Positions 30,054 through 41,277 are shown, numbered from the stretch's first letter. The stretch: DNA of 64,000 nucleotides from Rhynchopus sp. YZ270_cl-10 (GCA_964035575.1 OZ037911.1:186001-250000); one strand, 5' to 3'. Translations and numbers: made by a program. Notes: a model not told the origin generated them from the sequence alone.

Positions 30054-31883
30054 AACCCAAAAACACAAAAAGGGGTGGGCGGGGGGGTCACAACATCTCT
30101 CTCTTGGCGCCCCATGCTGTACCGACAGTTGGGCCTCACCCTTTCTCTTAGGGATATACATGGACGTCCTTACAGGCAGCACACCGTAACCCAAAGGCGT
30201 GGCAGAGAGACTCCGTAGAGCGACTCTGGCCTGACCGCTGGCCATTTATGCTCCGGGTGCGAGCACCCATCATAGCATAGGGGGGCCAGCCTGACCCAGC
30301 ATTTATATACCCTGCCAGGGTGAACTTGCATAAAAGAGGGCAGGGGCGTTTAGACCCTGAGGACTAGGGAAGTCCCGCATACCCCAACAGAAAGACAAAG
30401 GCTATGCACTGGTGATATAGGAGAGGCAGGGTTGCTGAAAAACAAAAAGAAAGAAGGTTGTTGATAGTGCAAAACACCTCAACCGTTTTATCAGCGGACA
30501 GGAGGTGCACACACACTGGTTAAAAGTGGGTGCAGGTTGCTCCCGTTCGCTGCAATCCTAGCGCTTAGCGTACACACTGATTCACCCCCCTCTCTTGTCG
30601 AGGTAAGAGAAGGTGGTGAAATCACAACATCTCTCTCTTGGCGTCCCATGCCTTGTACCGACAGTGGGGCCTCACCTGCTCTGAGGAATTGATATGGGCG
30701 TTGAAAGAATGCATCAATTCGTGCATACAACAATAAATTTAAACCCTAAAGTGCAGGCCCGATGAAAATAAATTATCTAGTGCACGCAAAGGGTTTAGTT
30801 CCATGTAGCGAGTGGATGAATTTTTCAAAACAAAAAAAAAAGAAGAAAAAAAAATGCGGCTACCAATAACTACCGTGTAGTCAGCGTCACGCCTACCATG
30901 GTAGGGTACAGTGTGAAATGCCCAGAGCTTTGACCAGATACTTAAAACGAGGACGGGATATATTTAAAAAAAAAAAAACACAACGAACCGGGGAGAGACG
31001 CTCAAGCACCGTTCTTCATTGCTGGTGTGTATGTACTATATTCCTGCACTGTATTCTACACACCCAACATAAAACACGGGGGAATATAGAGAAAAAAGTG
31101 AGAAAAATTATTAATCACATTTTTCTCTCTTTTCTTTTTCAACTGCTCTGCGTTTGGTGGGTTGGTTTGTTATGTTTTCGCTGGGTCCTCTTATCATTCG
31201 CACCCATCTCAGTAGACTGAGGAGTAGCCTGATATTTGAAGTCAACAGTTAACATGACACGGAAGTAAAAAGATAGTGGAGTTGAAATACAAAAGCCCTG
31301 AACAGTGTACCTTTGGTAGGGTGGACATCCCAACCATGCAGTCCTACATCCATTTTGCGGTTTATCTCTGATTCCACTCAGAAAATATTTTTTATTACAA
31401 GATGGATTGTTGCCTAACGTTGTCTTTTGGTTTGTTCTGTGGGTAAAAAAGAAGAAGAAAAAGTGACAGGATGAACCTAAGGTGACTAAGCCTAAGCGTG
31501 TTTAGTCTGATTAGATTACTTAATGTTTTGAACATTGGTTATTCATCACCCGGTGAAGGTGACTAAGGGTGCTTAGTCATCTTAGGTTCACCTTTTAAAA
31601 AGGAAGCGATTTTTTTATAAAAAGAAAATAAAGCGTGAAAAGGGGCCACCTCACAACACACCGGACACACTGGCAGAAAAATAGGGACCGTCAAAAATAG
31701 ATACTATTTTGTTTTTGGGGAATCAAATAATAACAAAAAAAAAGTAGGTTAATATTCAGCCAAGCTGGCGTTCGAAATAAATGAGAGCTCGGGTAACCTT
31801 TTCGCAAAGGGATGAGGGTGTTGGTGGGACGTTTTGACAAAGAAAAGCACGAAACCAAATATAAGCTGACTTTTTGAAAGACA

Positions 31884-31960
31884 AAAAGCCCTCTCGTGAA
31901 CAGTGCGCCTTGGTATACGACCGATGTACACCGGGGGTGGACACCCAACCACGCGGTCTT
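31884..31960 (+). repeat. ~75-bp dispersed repeat (GCCCTCTCGTGAACAGTG family)
   Basis: Blocks AAAGCCCTCTCGTGAACAGT, ATACGACCGATG and GGGGTGGACACCCAACCA recur at about 31280-31350, 40885-40965, 41625-41705 and 47990-48070. The centre contains a small hairpin (GGGTGGACACCC). Function unknown. Confidence 0.6.
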
Positions 31961-32150
31961 ACATTCATTTCGTGGTTTGCGTCTGAATCAAAACTGTAGG
32001 ATTGAAATAAATTGTTTCATATACTAACTATTCCAGTGAATAGATGGTATAATAGGGTGCACTAAATGTACACAAACTTTTTTTTTTACGTTATGTGGAT
32101 TGTTTGTTTCTGATATCGAATCAGATCTGATAGATTGAAATAATTAACTA

Positions 32151-33797
32151 TTTATTCACCTCCTTTTAGCGGGGTTTTATTTTGCGATAACTTCACGCAT
32201 TTTTTTCCCAGGCGAGGGCTACTTAATTTGCCGAGCGAAGCGAGGCAAATTGAGTGCACGAGCCTGGGAAAAAAATAAGTGAAGTATCGCAAAATAATCC
32301 GCTAAAAGGAGGTGAATACGTAATTTTATTTCACGGGAAATAAAGTATACGAAAGGATTTGGCACTTTTAGCGTGACTTATTTATTGTGCAATAACTAAC
32401 GAGTATGTGTCCTCACAGGAAGCTCTCAGGGAAAAAAAAAAAAAAGAGCGTGAAAAAAAAAAAAAAAAAGCTCTCATTTCCCTCCCGCCAGCGCTACCGG
32501 GTCCCGCGGACCCCTAGATAGGCCCGCTGAGGGGCTGGCGGGATTGAGGAGGCTGGAGGGAGGCTAAAAAAGGCTGGACGGTCCCTCCAGCCCTACTACC
32601 TACATGTACCAAAATTTAGCGTGAAATTATCATTAAATAAAATCCCGCTAAAAGTGCCAAATCCTTCGTATACTTTATTTCCCAGGGGAATAATAACTAT
32701 TTATTCACCTCCTTTTAGCGGGGTTTTATTTTGCGATAACTTCACGCATTTTTTTCCCAGGCGAGGGTTACTTAATTTGCCGAGCGAAGCGAGGCAAATT
32801 GAGTGCACGAGCCTGGGAAAAAAATAAGTGAAGTATCGCAAAATAATCCGCTAAAAGGAGGTGAATACGTAATTTTATTTCACGGGAAATAAAGTATACG
32901 AAAGGATTTGGCACTTTTAGCGTGACTTATTTATTGTGCAATAACTAACGAGTATGTGTCCTCACAGGAAGCTCTCAGGGAAAAAAAAAAAAAAGAGCGT
33001 GAAAAAAAAAAAAAAAAAGCTCTCATTTCCCTCCCGCCAGCGCTACCGGGTCCCGCGGACCCCTAGATAGGCCCGCTGAGGGGCTGGCGGGATTGAGGAG
33101 GCTGGAGGGAGGCTAAAAAAGGCTGGACGGTCCCTCCAGCCCTACTACCTACATGTACCAAAATTTAGCGTGAAATTATCATTAAATAAAATCCCGCTAA
33201 AAGTGCCAAATCCTTCGTATACTTTATTTCCCAGGGGAATAATAACTATTTATTCACCTCCTTTTAGCGGGGTTTTATTTTGCGATAACTTCACGCATTT
33301 TTTTCCCAGGCGAGGGTTACTTAATTTGCCGAGCGAAGCGAGGCAAATTGAGTGCACGAGCCTGGGAAAAAAATAAGTGAAGTATCGCAAAATAATCCGC
33401 TAAAAGGAGGTGAATACGTAATTTTATTTCACGGGAAATAAAGTATACGAAAGGATTTGGCACTTTTAGCGTGACTTATTTATTGTGCAATAACTAACGA
33501 GTATGTGTCCTCACAGGAAGCTCTCAGGGAAAAAAAAAAAAAAGAGCGTGAAAAAAAAAAAAAAAAAGCTCTCATTACCCTCCCGCCAGCGCTACCGGGT
33601 CCCGCGGACCCCTAGATAGGCCCGCTGAGGGGCTGGCGGGATTGAGGAGGCTGGAGGGAGGCTAAAAAATGCTGGACGGTCCCTCCAGCCCTACTACCTA
33701 CATGTACCAAAATTTAGCGTGAAATTATCATTAAATAAAATCCCGCTAAAAGTGCCAAATCCTTCGTATACTTTATTTCCCAGGGGAATAAAAAAAA
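32151..33797. repeat. Three tandem 549-bp units made of nested hairpins
   Basis: Units start at 32151, 32700 and 33249, exactly 549 bp apart, and differ at only a few positions. Each unit begins with a ~180-bp hairpin (TTCACCTCCTTTTAGCGG facing CCGCTAAAAGGAGGTGAA, with a GCCGAGCGAAGCGAGGC centre). It then carries a 350-bp foldback whose arms GGGAAATAAAGTATACGAA and CTAAAAGTGCCAAATCC pair near both ends. A GC-rich CTGGCGGG/CCCGCCAG hairpin lies within. The whole insertion is absent from copy A' at about 41760. A 68-codon frame in units one and two is probably incidental to the repeat. Confidence 0.8.
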
Positions 33798-34429
33798 ATT
33801 AAAAAAACTTTCTGCGATTGCGCGGAGAGGGAGAGAGAGAGAGGGAGGGAGGGAAGAAGGGGTAACAAAGCACCACATATCAGATGAACATTTACATCCA
33901 CGCTGTGTTTCCAAATTTCGGGATGTAACAAGACAAAGAAAGAGTGCTCTGTTTTTGATAATGCGAAATATTTTTTTACAAAACAAATATTTCTACTTTT
34001 TTTTACGAATACGGTAATACACAAAATACAGCTGTATTGTGATGTGTATCATGGATTATGATAAGACAATAATAGGCAATTATCACACTCTAGCCACCAC
34101 TACGAGAGCGGGTCAAAAAAATGGCAAAAAAGCCTGTTCACAACAGCCCTGGGGAAAGGAGGAAGGGAGGAATGCAGAGGGGTTTATTTCAAAAAATAAA
34201 TAAATAAACATCGGGAAGCGCGCTCAAAGCCGGGTGAAAAGAAAAAAAAAAAAAAATAGCTTCAGAAAAAAAGAGGTCTATTTTTTGTTCCCCACAGCGC
34301 TGCTACCTTGTTTATTCATTTCCTTTTTTACCCCCTTTTTTTGTGACAACCACCTCTGGTGGTACGTCCTCTGCTTTGTACAAAAAAATAAGAAAAATAA
34401 AAGTTTTTTATCTCCTTTGTGATATAGAT

Positions 34430-34735
34430 AAAATAACGTATTGCATTCTGTAAAGCGCACTTCACATAACTCGGGAGCTATGGATCCGAGTTGCATATTA
34501 ATGTTGCACTCGCTGCGCTCGTGCACCAAAATTTACAACTCGGAACCATAGCCCCCTCGTGACATAAAGTGCACTTTTCCGAATATTTTTTTTTTGAAAT
34601 TTTTTTTTTTGGGCACAACATTGATTTTGCAGCCAAAACAAGTTATTTTTTTTTGGTATTTTATTTTTTTTTGCGCGCGCGCGCTCAAAATTTGAGGGGG
34701 GTCCCGGACGCGTACCAAAAAAAAAAATAACTAAG
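34430..34735. repeat. Hairpin insertion absent from copy A'
   Basis: Compared with copy A' this stretch is extra. It holds a hairpin at about 34437-34572: AAAGCGCACTTCAC and CGGGAGCTATGG on the left pair with CCATAGCC and AAAGTGCACTTTT on the right, around a centre GCACTCGCTGCGCTCGTGC. A GCGCGCGCGCGC run lies at 34672-34684. No gene. Confidence 0.55.
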
Positions 34736-35048
34736 CCCTTACTCCGATAAATCAAAAAAGAAGAGATCCTTCAGAGTGTTCTCACTCTGTGCGGTATCAG
34801 TTTCAAGAAAAAAACGAGAGCAACGTTTTGGGTGCAGGATGTGTGCAAAGGGAAAGCAAAAAAAAAACAAAGAAAATAAAAATACCTCACCAGTTCTGGG
34901 CTGGACATTAAATTGCATCCTCCTGAATCTCTATGGCAGTCTACTGAGGGTGAAGGTGTTCGGTGTCTCTGGAATGTCAAGCCACTCCCAAAAGGGGAGA
35001 AACGGCACCTATATCTGGCTTTCCTCGTGGAGCTACCACAGCTCAAAA

Positions 35049-37037
35049 CATACAAGTAAAACGGACGTCACGGAAATGAAAAAAAAAAATGCTCGACCCA
35101 CTGCCGTCGTTGCCGTGAAAAATAAAAAAAAACGGCCGTGAAAAAAAAGCGCCTTTCGTATGTACAAAAATTTCACGGCCGTTAAAAAAAAACAACGGCC
35201 GTGAAATTTTTGTACAAGTCTTTGAAGGAACACACAGTGAAGTACTAGAAAGGCGCCACTCAAGAACCATCCCAGTGGGCCACCTGATTTTTACCCCGCG
35301 GATAGGCGCGGATAGGAATGTACAGACCAAACCCCCCATTTCACCCTATATTCCTACAACCCACCTGATTTTCACCCCTGAAGAAAAGGAGGGTAGGGCA
35401 GGAGAGGACCGGTTAAGTGATATCTCACAGAAAACTGCGCTGGGTACTGGGTACTCCTTGTAGGGTCTTGTTGCCTTTTGGCACATGTATTGTGTCCACG
35501 GTGTGTTGTGTTCACTGCTCTGAAGGTGCTGGCTCTCATCTACATGATGTGGTAAGTGACAAAGCATCTGACCCGCCATCGGTAATCTTCTGGTTTCAAC
35601 ACTGCCTTTCAGTTCTGCATGCTGAATTCGCAGCGTCTCGAGCGTCTCACAACCTCTTATTACCCTTTGCCCGAGAAGGATGCATGTGGACTCACTCAAC
35701 CCCGTTCATCACTCTTGTGCCAAAGAAAACATCGGGCAAACAGTACAAGTTCACGGGAGCAAAAGGGTGGACCCCTCCCTCTGCGCGTATCTCACCAACG
35801 TAGCGAAGAAGATCCAGAGGTGTGCAAAACGTGATGCAGTCTATTTTCCGACAAAGACGGAGGATAGTTGATCAATGGTGTGCTGATTCTGTCGGAAGAT
35901 TTTGCACTGGAAGCTGAAGAACACCGCAAATGGTTCAACACAGATGAGGTTCGTCTCACAGTATTGATGTGTGCTCCACAACGGAAAGCCCATCAAATGT
36001 GAGAAGAGTACTTTGCTCAAGAACCGGTTACAAGTGCTGAAACACGAGAAATATGCTACTCTGAAGAACCGGGAGCACGTACAAGTGCTCAGAAATGCCA
36101 CACGCTCCAACTACAATTCACAGTAGGGTGAAAACGTGGGCGGGCAGCGGGAGACCAGCGCAGTGAGGAGAGCCAGGAGCGCAGCAGGGCACGCAGGTGA
36201 TGGTTTGGATAAGTCCATTTCCTGTGAGAGTGGAATCCGGTCGAAGTCATAGTGGGGCGGAACAAAGGTTGTAGCTGAGCTGTTCTCCAAGCGTGAGTGG
36301 CAGATTGTTGATACGTTTTATTTTTCCTTCCTTCAAAACTACACACAACGCTTTTGGTATTTGGTAGACACACAAGGTGTCAGGTTCTATGATATGCACG
36401 GAACCACCCTGCACCTGTTTGTCATATTGTTTCCCGTGTGATACATGGAGAAACGTTTCGTACTCGAAACTAAGGCACATTGCATTGTATAAAGACCTCC
36501 TGAGGCACCCCAAAAACTTCTCCAGGCGTAACTGGCAGATTGTTGATACGGAGGCTGTTGTTCAGAGACAACCGGTGTATGAGGATGCTCCCCATCAGAC
36601 GCTGGAGGTAGCATCAATACTGTCCTTCAGGGCAGTAGGGATAACTCCACAGTTCGACACACAGTAGGCCACGGCAACCTGCCAGCAGTTGTGACGGAGT
36701 GGAAACTAGGATCTGAGCGTATAGCATCGCAGGCAGGGCAGGACCACCATAAGTGCTCATTCGTGTCGTCAGCTTCCCGATCGCAGTGGGGCCGACTTTT
36801 TTTTTGCACTTTTTATGTTGCTTTTACCCCCCAAGAATGACTTGGGAGGGATGGGAAAGGGGGTCTGGCCCTGTCTACGAACGAAAAAGAAGAAACAAGC
36901 AAAAAGCGTGGAAATATTTCACGGCCGTGATCAATGCAAAATTTCACGGCCGTTAAATTTTTCAAATTTTCTTCACGGCCGTGACCTCCCCGACAAAAAA
37001 AAATTTTTCCCGTCGTGACGGCCGTTATACTTGTATG
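35049..37037. mobile_element. 1989-bp terminal-inverted-repeat transposon with 6-bp target duplication
   Basis: The left end CATACAAGTAAAACGGACGT and the right end (inverted) CATACAAGTATAACGGCCGT are about 24 bp with few mismatches. TCAAAA is duplicated (35043-35048 and 37038-37043), and copy A' has the empty site with one TCAAAA (44912-44917). Sub-terminal CACGGCCGTGAAAT-type motifs occur repeatedly at both ends (35100-35215 and 36918-37022). No transposase is visible; the interior includes a LINE-like fragment and a duplicated TGGCAGATTGTTGATACG at 36299 and 36534. The superfamily is undetermined. Confidence 0.8.
36627..36809 (-). pseudogene. Possible LINE C-terminal zinc-knuckle fragment
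   Basis: The frame contains HCDREADDTNEHLWWSCPAC, which resembles the Cys/His motif found after the reverse transcriptase in many non-LTR retrotransposons. No reverse transcriptase core is visible upstream, so this would be a truncated remnant carried inside the surrounding TIR element. The match is to a short motif only. Confidence 0.35.
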
Positions 37038-37138
37038 TCAAAAGAAGCGAAAAAAAAGAAAAAAAAGACATTCTTGAATGGGGAGCTTGGGGATTATTTG
37101 AGAACGACGCGGGGTGTGAAGCGCGGTGTGGATCAAAA

Positions 37139-37175
37139 CAATGAGGTCAGGGGGTAAAACCCCCTGACCTCATTG
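37139..37175. terminator. Perfect hairpin overlapping the stop codon of the PAN protein gene
   Basis: Arms CAATGAGGTCAGGGGGT and ACCCCCTGACCTCATTG-type text form a 16 to 17-bp perfect stem with a tiny loop. The stop TGA (37172-37170) lies inside the stem. In copy A' only the left arm is kept (45007-45030) and homology ends in the loop, so the hairpin marks a duplication boundary. A role in 3'-end formation is possible but unproven. Confidence 0.6.
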
Positions 37176-39029
37176 TCTGCAGATTCTTGTGACAGAGAAC
37201 CTGGAGAAGGCGGGTGAGGCGAGTGTGTACGGCTCGTACTGCAGAGGCCACTGGGCAAGGCTGGAGTGCAGGAAGCATGTTCCACGAGATATGTCGTACA
37301 GGGCTGCAATGCAGGTGAGGTCAGCCTGACACTCCACAAAACAGCTGGCAAGGGTCTTTCGAGTGAGCACCTTGATGAGCCCTGTTGCTGCGTTGTCGTA
37401 GGGTAGATTATTGAGGGCACACCACCAGGGGTTCTGGGCACAGTCGTTGTTGGTTATGTACGTCAGTGAATCCACAGGCCATGCATTCGGCTCCTCCGTG
37501 TTGCAAGGGTAGTCCTCGATCTTGGCAGGCACGGATTTGCAGATTCTTGTGACAGAGAATCTGGAGAAGGGGGGTGAGGCGAGTGTGTACGGCTCGTACT
37601 GCAGAGGCCACTGGGCAAGGCTGGAGTGCAGGAAGCATGTTCCACGAGATATGTCGTACAGGGCTGCAATGCAGGTAAGGTCAGCCGCACACTCTGTAAG
37701 ACAGCTGACAAGGCTCTTTCGAGTGATCACCTTGATGAGCCCTGTTGCTGCGTTGTTGTACGGTAGATTATTGAGGGCACACCACCAGGGGTTCTGGGCG
37801 CAGTCCTTGTTGGTTATGTACGTCAGTGAATCCAGAGGCCATGCATTCGGCTGCTCCGTGTTGCAACGGTAGTCCTCGATCTTGGCAGGCACGGATTTGC
37901 AGATTCTTGTGACAGAGAATCTGGAGAAGGGGGGTGAGACGAGTGTGTACGGCTCGTACTGCAGAGGCCACTGGGCAAGGCTGGAGTGCAGGAAGCATGT
38001 TCCACTAGATATGTCGTACAGGGCTGCAATGCAGGTAAGGTAAGCCTCACACTCCACAAGACAGCTGGCAAGGCTCTTTTGAGTGATCGCCTTGATGAGC
38101 CCTGTTGCTGCGTTGTTGTACGGTAGATTATTGATGGCACACTTCCAGGGGTTCTGGGCACAGTTGTCGTTGGTTATGTACGTCAGTGAATCCACAGGCC
38201 ATGCATTCGGCTGCTCCGTGTTGCAAGCGTAGTCCTCGATCTTGGCAGGCACGGATTTGCAGATTCTTGTGACAGAGAATCTGGAGAAGGGGGGTGAGAC
38301 GAGTGTGTACGGTTCGTACTGCAGAGGCCACTGGGCAAGGCTGGAGTGCAGGAAGCATGTTCCACGAGATATGTCGTACAGGGCTGCAATGCAGGTAAGG
38401 TAAGCCTCACACTCCACAAGACAGCTGGCAAGGCTCTTTCCAGTGATTACCTTGATGAGCCCTGTTGCTGCGTTGTTGTACGGTAGATTATTGATGGCAC
38501 ACCACCAGGGGTTCTGGGCGCAGTCCTTATTGGTTATGTACGTCAGTGAATCCACAGGCCATGCATTCGGCTGCTCCGTGTTGCAAGGGTAGTCCTCGAT
38601 CTTGGCAGGCACGGATTTGCAGATTCTTGTGACAGAGAACCTGGAGTAGGGGGGTGAGGCGAGTGTGTACATCTCGTACTGCAGAGGCCACTGGGCAAGG
38701 CTGGAGTGCAGGAAGCATGTTCCACCAGATGTGTCGTGCAGGGCTGCAATGCAGGTAAGATGAGCCTCACATTCCGCGGCACATTGGGCAGGGCTTTTTC
38801 GAGTGATCATCTTGATGAGCCCTGTTGCTGCGTTGTTGTAGGGTAGATTATCGATGGCACACTTCCACGGGTTCTGGGCACAGTCCTTATTGGTTATGTA
38901 CGTCCACGAATCCACAGGCCATGCATTCGGCTCCTTAGTGCCGCAAGGGTAGTCCTCGATCTTGGCAGGCACGGACTGTGCGTGTGCAGCACCAACCAGC
39001 AGCATCGCAGGTACAACCACCTTCATCAT
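37170..39029 (-). CDS. Secreted protein of five tandem PAN/apple-like repeats
   Basis: A 619-residue protein starting MMKVVVPAMLLVGAAHAQS, a clear signal peptide. Five repeats of about 120 residues follow, each beginning SVPAKIEDYPC and including NAWPVDSLTYITN, CAQNPW, NNLPYNNAATGLIK and a Cys-rich core (CLVECEAYLTCIAALYD, GTCFLHSSLAQWPLQYE). The Cys pattern of the core fits the PAN/apple fold used for binding carbohydrate or protein outside the cell. No membrane anchor is present, so it is probably secreted or surface-associated. The repeats are 360 bp each and nearly identical in DNA, which implies recent expansion or gene conversion. The start was chosen at the signal peptide; an ATG 38 codons upstream adds unrelated residues from conserved flanking DNA. 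Confidence 0.85.
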   Translation of the reverse strand: MMKVVVPAMLLVGAAHAQSVPAKIEDYPCGTKEPNAWPVDSWTYITNKDCAQNPWKCAIDNLPYNNAATGLIKMITRKSPAQCAAECEAHLTCIAALHDTSGGTCFLHSSLAQWPLQYEMYTLASPPYSRFSVTRICKSVPAKIEDYPCNTEQPNAWPVDSLTYITNKDCAQNPWWCAINNLPYNNAATGLIKVITGKSLASCLVECEAYLTCIAALYDISRGTCFLHSSLAQWPLQYEPYTLVSPPFSRFSVTRICKSVPAKIEDYACNTEQPNAWPVDSLTYITNDNCAQNPWKCAINNLPYNNAATGLIKAITQKSLASCLVECEAYLTCIAALYDISSGTCFLHSSLAQWPLQYEPYTLVSPPFSRFSVTRICKSVPAKIEDYRCNTEQPNAWPLDSLTYITNKDCAQNPWWCALNNLPYNNAATGLIKVITRKSLVSCLTECAADLTCIAALYDISRGTCFLHSSLAQWPLQYEPYTLASPPFSRFSVTRICKSVPAKIEDYPCNTEEPNAWPVDSLTYITNNDCAQNPWWCALNNLPYDNAATGLIKVLTRKTLASCFVECQADLTCIAALYDISRGTCFLHSSLAQWPLQYEPYTLASPAFSRFSVTRICRQ

Positions 39030-39057
39030 CGTGGAAAGAGAACAACAAAAAGAACAA

Positions 39058-39108
39058 GTGTCGAATAAGTATCTTCGGGTGGTTTGGGTGTGACGTGGGA
39101 TACAAATA
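39058..39108. promoter_or_regulatory. Upstream segment shared by two secreted-protein genes
   Basis: These 51 bases match 46534-46584 at all but two positions (ATAAGTATCTTC, GGTGGTTTGGGTGTGACGTG). One lies 29 bases upstream of the PAN gene ATG, the other about 300 bases upstream of the unrelated secreted-protein gene. It may be a retained edge of the duplication or a shared control or leader element; the sequence alone cannot decide. Confidence 0.5.
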
Positions 39109-40530
39109 TGGTTAGTTGATATTCCCTCTGATGTGGACAGCATGCGAGGGGAAGATGTCCCGTCTTATCATCCCGCACAGGCAGGGAAGTGGTCAAAGCA
39201 CTCCTCTGGGTAGAGGCCCGCATACAAATGCACTATGTGCACACCAGCCTTGCACAGTGTCCCCTGAAGTGCAAGATGTGTCACTTTCCCTGGTAAAAAA
39301 AAATACATGAGGCGGTAAGGGAGGCCTGTTGTTTTATCTATGGGAAGAGAGTCCGCTGTGGGGAGAGAAGTGGCATTGGTTTGCTTTATGCTTTATAAAC
39401 ACCATTCAACACCTCAACAGCAAATACCCTTTTTTTGTTGTGTCGACAATCACCCGCTACAGGATCTGTACTCAAATGTCGCTCGAAGGCTATTGTACTT
39501 AAGATTTTTTTGTCGTTGTTTCCCTCCACAGGAGCGGGCACAGAGGGAGTGAGGGAAGAGGAAGGAGGGTGCAAACAAAAATAGTAGGATCGGGGTAGGT
39601 AAGTAAAGTAGTTTTCAGTTGATTGCACAAATCCTCTTGTTTGAGAGATGATTTGGCGACCGTACCTGGTAATACTATTTTTTCCTCCTAAAGCAAGCCT
39701 TCGTAGGAATAAGAAGAAAAGAAAGAAAGCTGTTGACAGTGCAAAATACCTCAACCGTTTTATCAGCGGACAGGAGGTGCACACACACACACTGGTTAAA
39801 ATAAATGACTGCCAGGTTGCTCCCGTTCGCTGCAATCCTAGCGCTTAGTGTACACACTGATTCACCTCCCCCCGTCTCTTGTCGAGGTAAGAGAAGGTGG
39901 TGAAATCACAACATCTCTCTCTTGGCGTCCCATGCCTTGTAGGGGCCTCACCTTCTATTAGGGATTGATATGGGCGTTGAAAGAATGCATCAATTCGTGC
40001 ATGCAACATCTTAATTTAAAAGCTCATAAGAATGAACTTTTGGAGGAACCCCTGCACAATAGTATGGCCCGATGAAATAATTTATCTAGTGCATGCAATG
40101 GGGGGTTTAGTTCCACATAGCGAGTGATGAATTGTTCAAAACAAAAACAAAAAAAAAGAAGAAAATGCCCAGAGCGTTATTTCACCAGATACTTAAAAAT
40201 GAGGATAAAAAAAAAACACAACGAACCGGGGAGAGACGCTCAAAGCACCGTTATTTATTTCTAATGTGTATGTACCACCCTGCACTGAATTCTACACACC
40301 CAATATAAAACACGGTAAAAGTAGAGAGAGAAAAAAAAAAGTGGAGAAATTCCAAATCACATTTTTTTTTTCTCTTTTCTTTTTCAACTGCTCTGCGTTT
40401 GGTGGGTTGGTTTGTTATGTTTTCGCTGAGTCCTCTTATCATTCGCACCATCCTCGGTAGACTGTAGAGTAGCCTGATATTTGAAGTCAACAGTTAACGT
40501 GCTACAGTTGTGTTCTATTTTGTTTTGATG

Positions 40531-40598
40531 ATAAATTGTTGGAGTAGTGTAGTTGCCTCGGTTGTGTTGCCACAAAGTTGTGCAAATCTCCACTGTCT
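40531..40598 (-). repeat. ~70-bp dispersed repeat, SINE-like with A-tail on the minus strand
   Basis: Shared text on the plus strand is AAATTGTTGGAGTAGTGTAG, TTGCC, TTGTGCAAA and CTCCACT. Other copies are at about 21127-21165, 23984-24037, 24922-24980, 26303-26350 and 26961-27030. Several are preceded by a long T-run, so on the minus strand they end in poly(A), as retroposons do. No internal promoter was recognised. Confidence 0.6.
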
Positions 40599-41277
40599 GT
40601 TTTTTGATAGTTTGTGGATTGGTGCAGCTGCCATGCAGACAGTCTGCACTGTCCAGTGTCATAATCTGGTCTGAGATTTTTTGCCCCAAAAAAAAGACGA
40701 GCATTGGGGAATGTGGTATCTGTACAGAAAAAAGTACATTTCACCCTGTGGAAGTGAGTGAGATGTATTTTTTATTTTTTTTTTTTGAAAAAAAAAAAAA
40801 AAAAAAACTACCAAATTCTGCTGACATCCTCCACGGATGACAGCACAAAGTAAAAAGATAGTATAGTAGAGTTCTACTTAAAATACAAAGCCCTCTCGTG
40901 AACAGTGTACGGTGTGACCGGCTGTACCAGGGGGGTGGACACCCCAACCATACAGTCTTACATCCATTTCGTGGTTTGCATCTGATATGTGCTACCCCCG
41001 CTTCCACTCAGATAATATTTTTCATGGATTTTGTCCAAACGTCGTCTGTTGGTTTGTTCTGTGGGTAAAAAAGAAGAAGAAAAAGTTATAGGATGAACCT
41101 AAGGTGACTAAGCCTAAGCGTGTTTAGTCTGATTAGATTACTTAATGTTTTGAACATTGGTAATTCATCAAAGCTAAGCGTGCTTAGTCACCTTTTAAAA
41201 AAGGAAGTGATCGTCTGATAAAAAGAAAATAAAGCGTGAAAAGGGGCCACCTCACAACACACCGGACACACCGGCAG

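Larger units (their letters stand above)
29376..37166. repeat. Large duplicated segment, copy A
   Basis: Successive blocks match copy A' at 39300-45029 in the same order and orientation: 29381-29800 with 39304-39720, 30445-30830 with 39719-40145, 30900-31260 with 40150-40505, 31265-32005 with 40845-41760, 33795-33985 with 41765-41960, 34010-34390 with 43290-43655, 34740-35046 with 44520-44915, and 37038-37166 with 44912-45029. Differences are mostly insertions: three 549-bp units, a hairpin insertion near 34430 and a 2-kb transposon here, and other elements in A'. No host gene was recognised inside. Confidence 0.8.

Noticed and set aside
32621-33376. A 68-residue ORF present in two of the 549-bp units
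   Set aside because: Its recurrence follows from the repeat itself; it runs through hairpin arms and has no conservation evidence apart from copy identity.
35049-37037. The 2-kb TIR element as a decayed host gene
   Set aside because: Clear inverted ends, a target duplication and an empty site in the other copy show it is an insertion; the frames inside are short.
37170-39029. CRISPR-like or satellite array from the regular 360-bp repeats
   Set aside because: The repeats are contiguous, in frame and encode a protein domain; there are no spacers.
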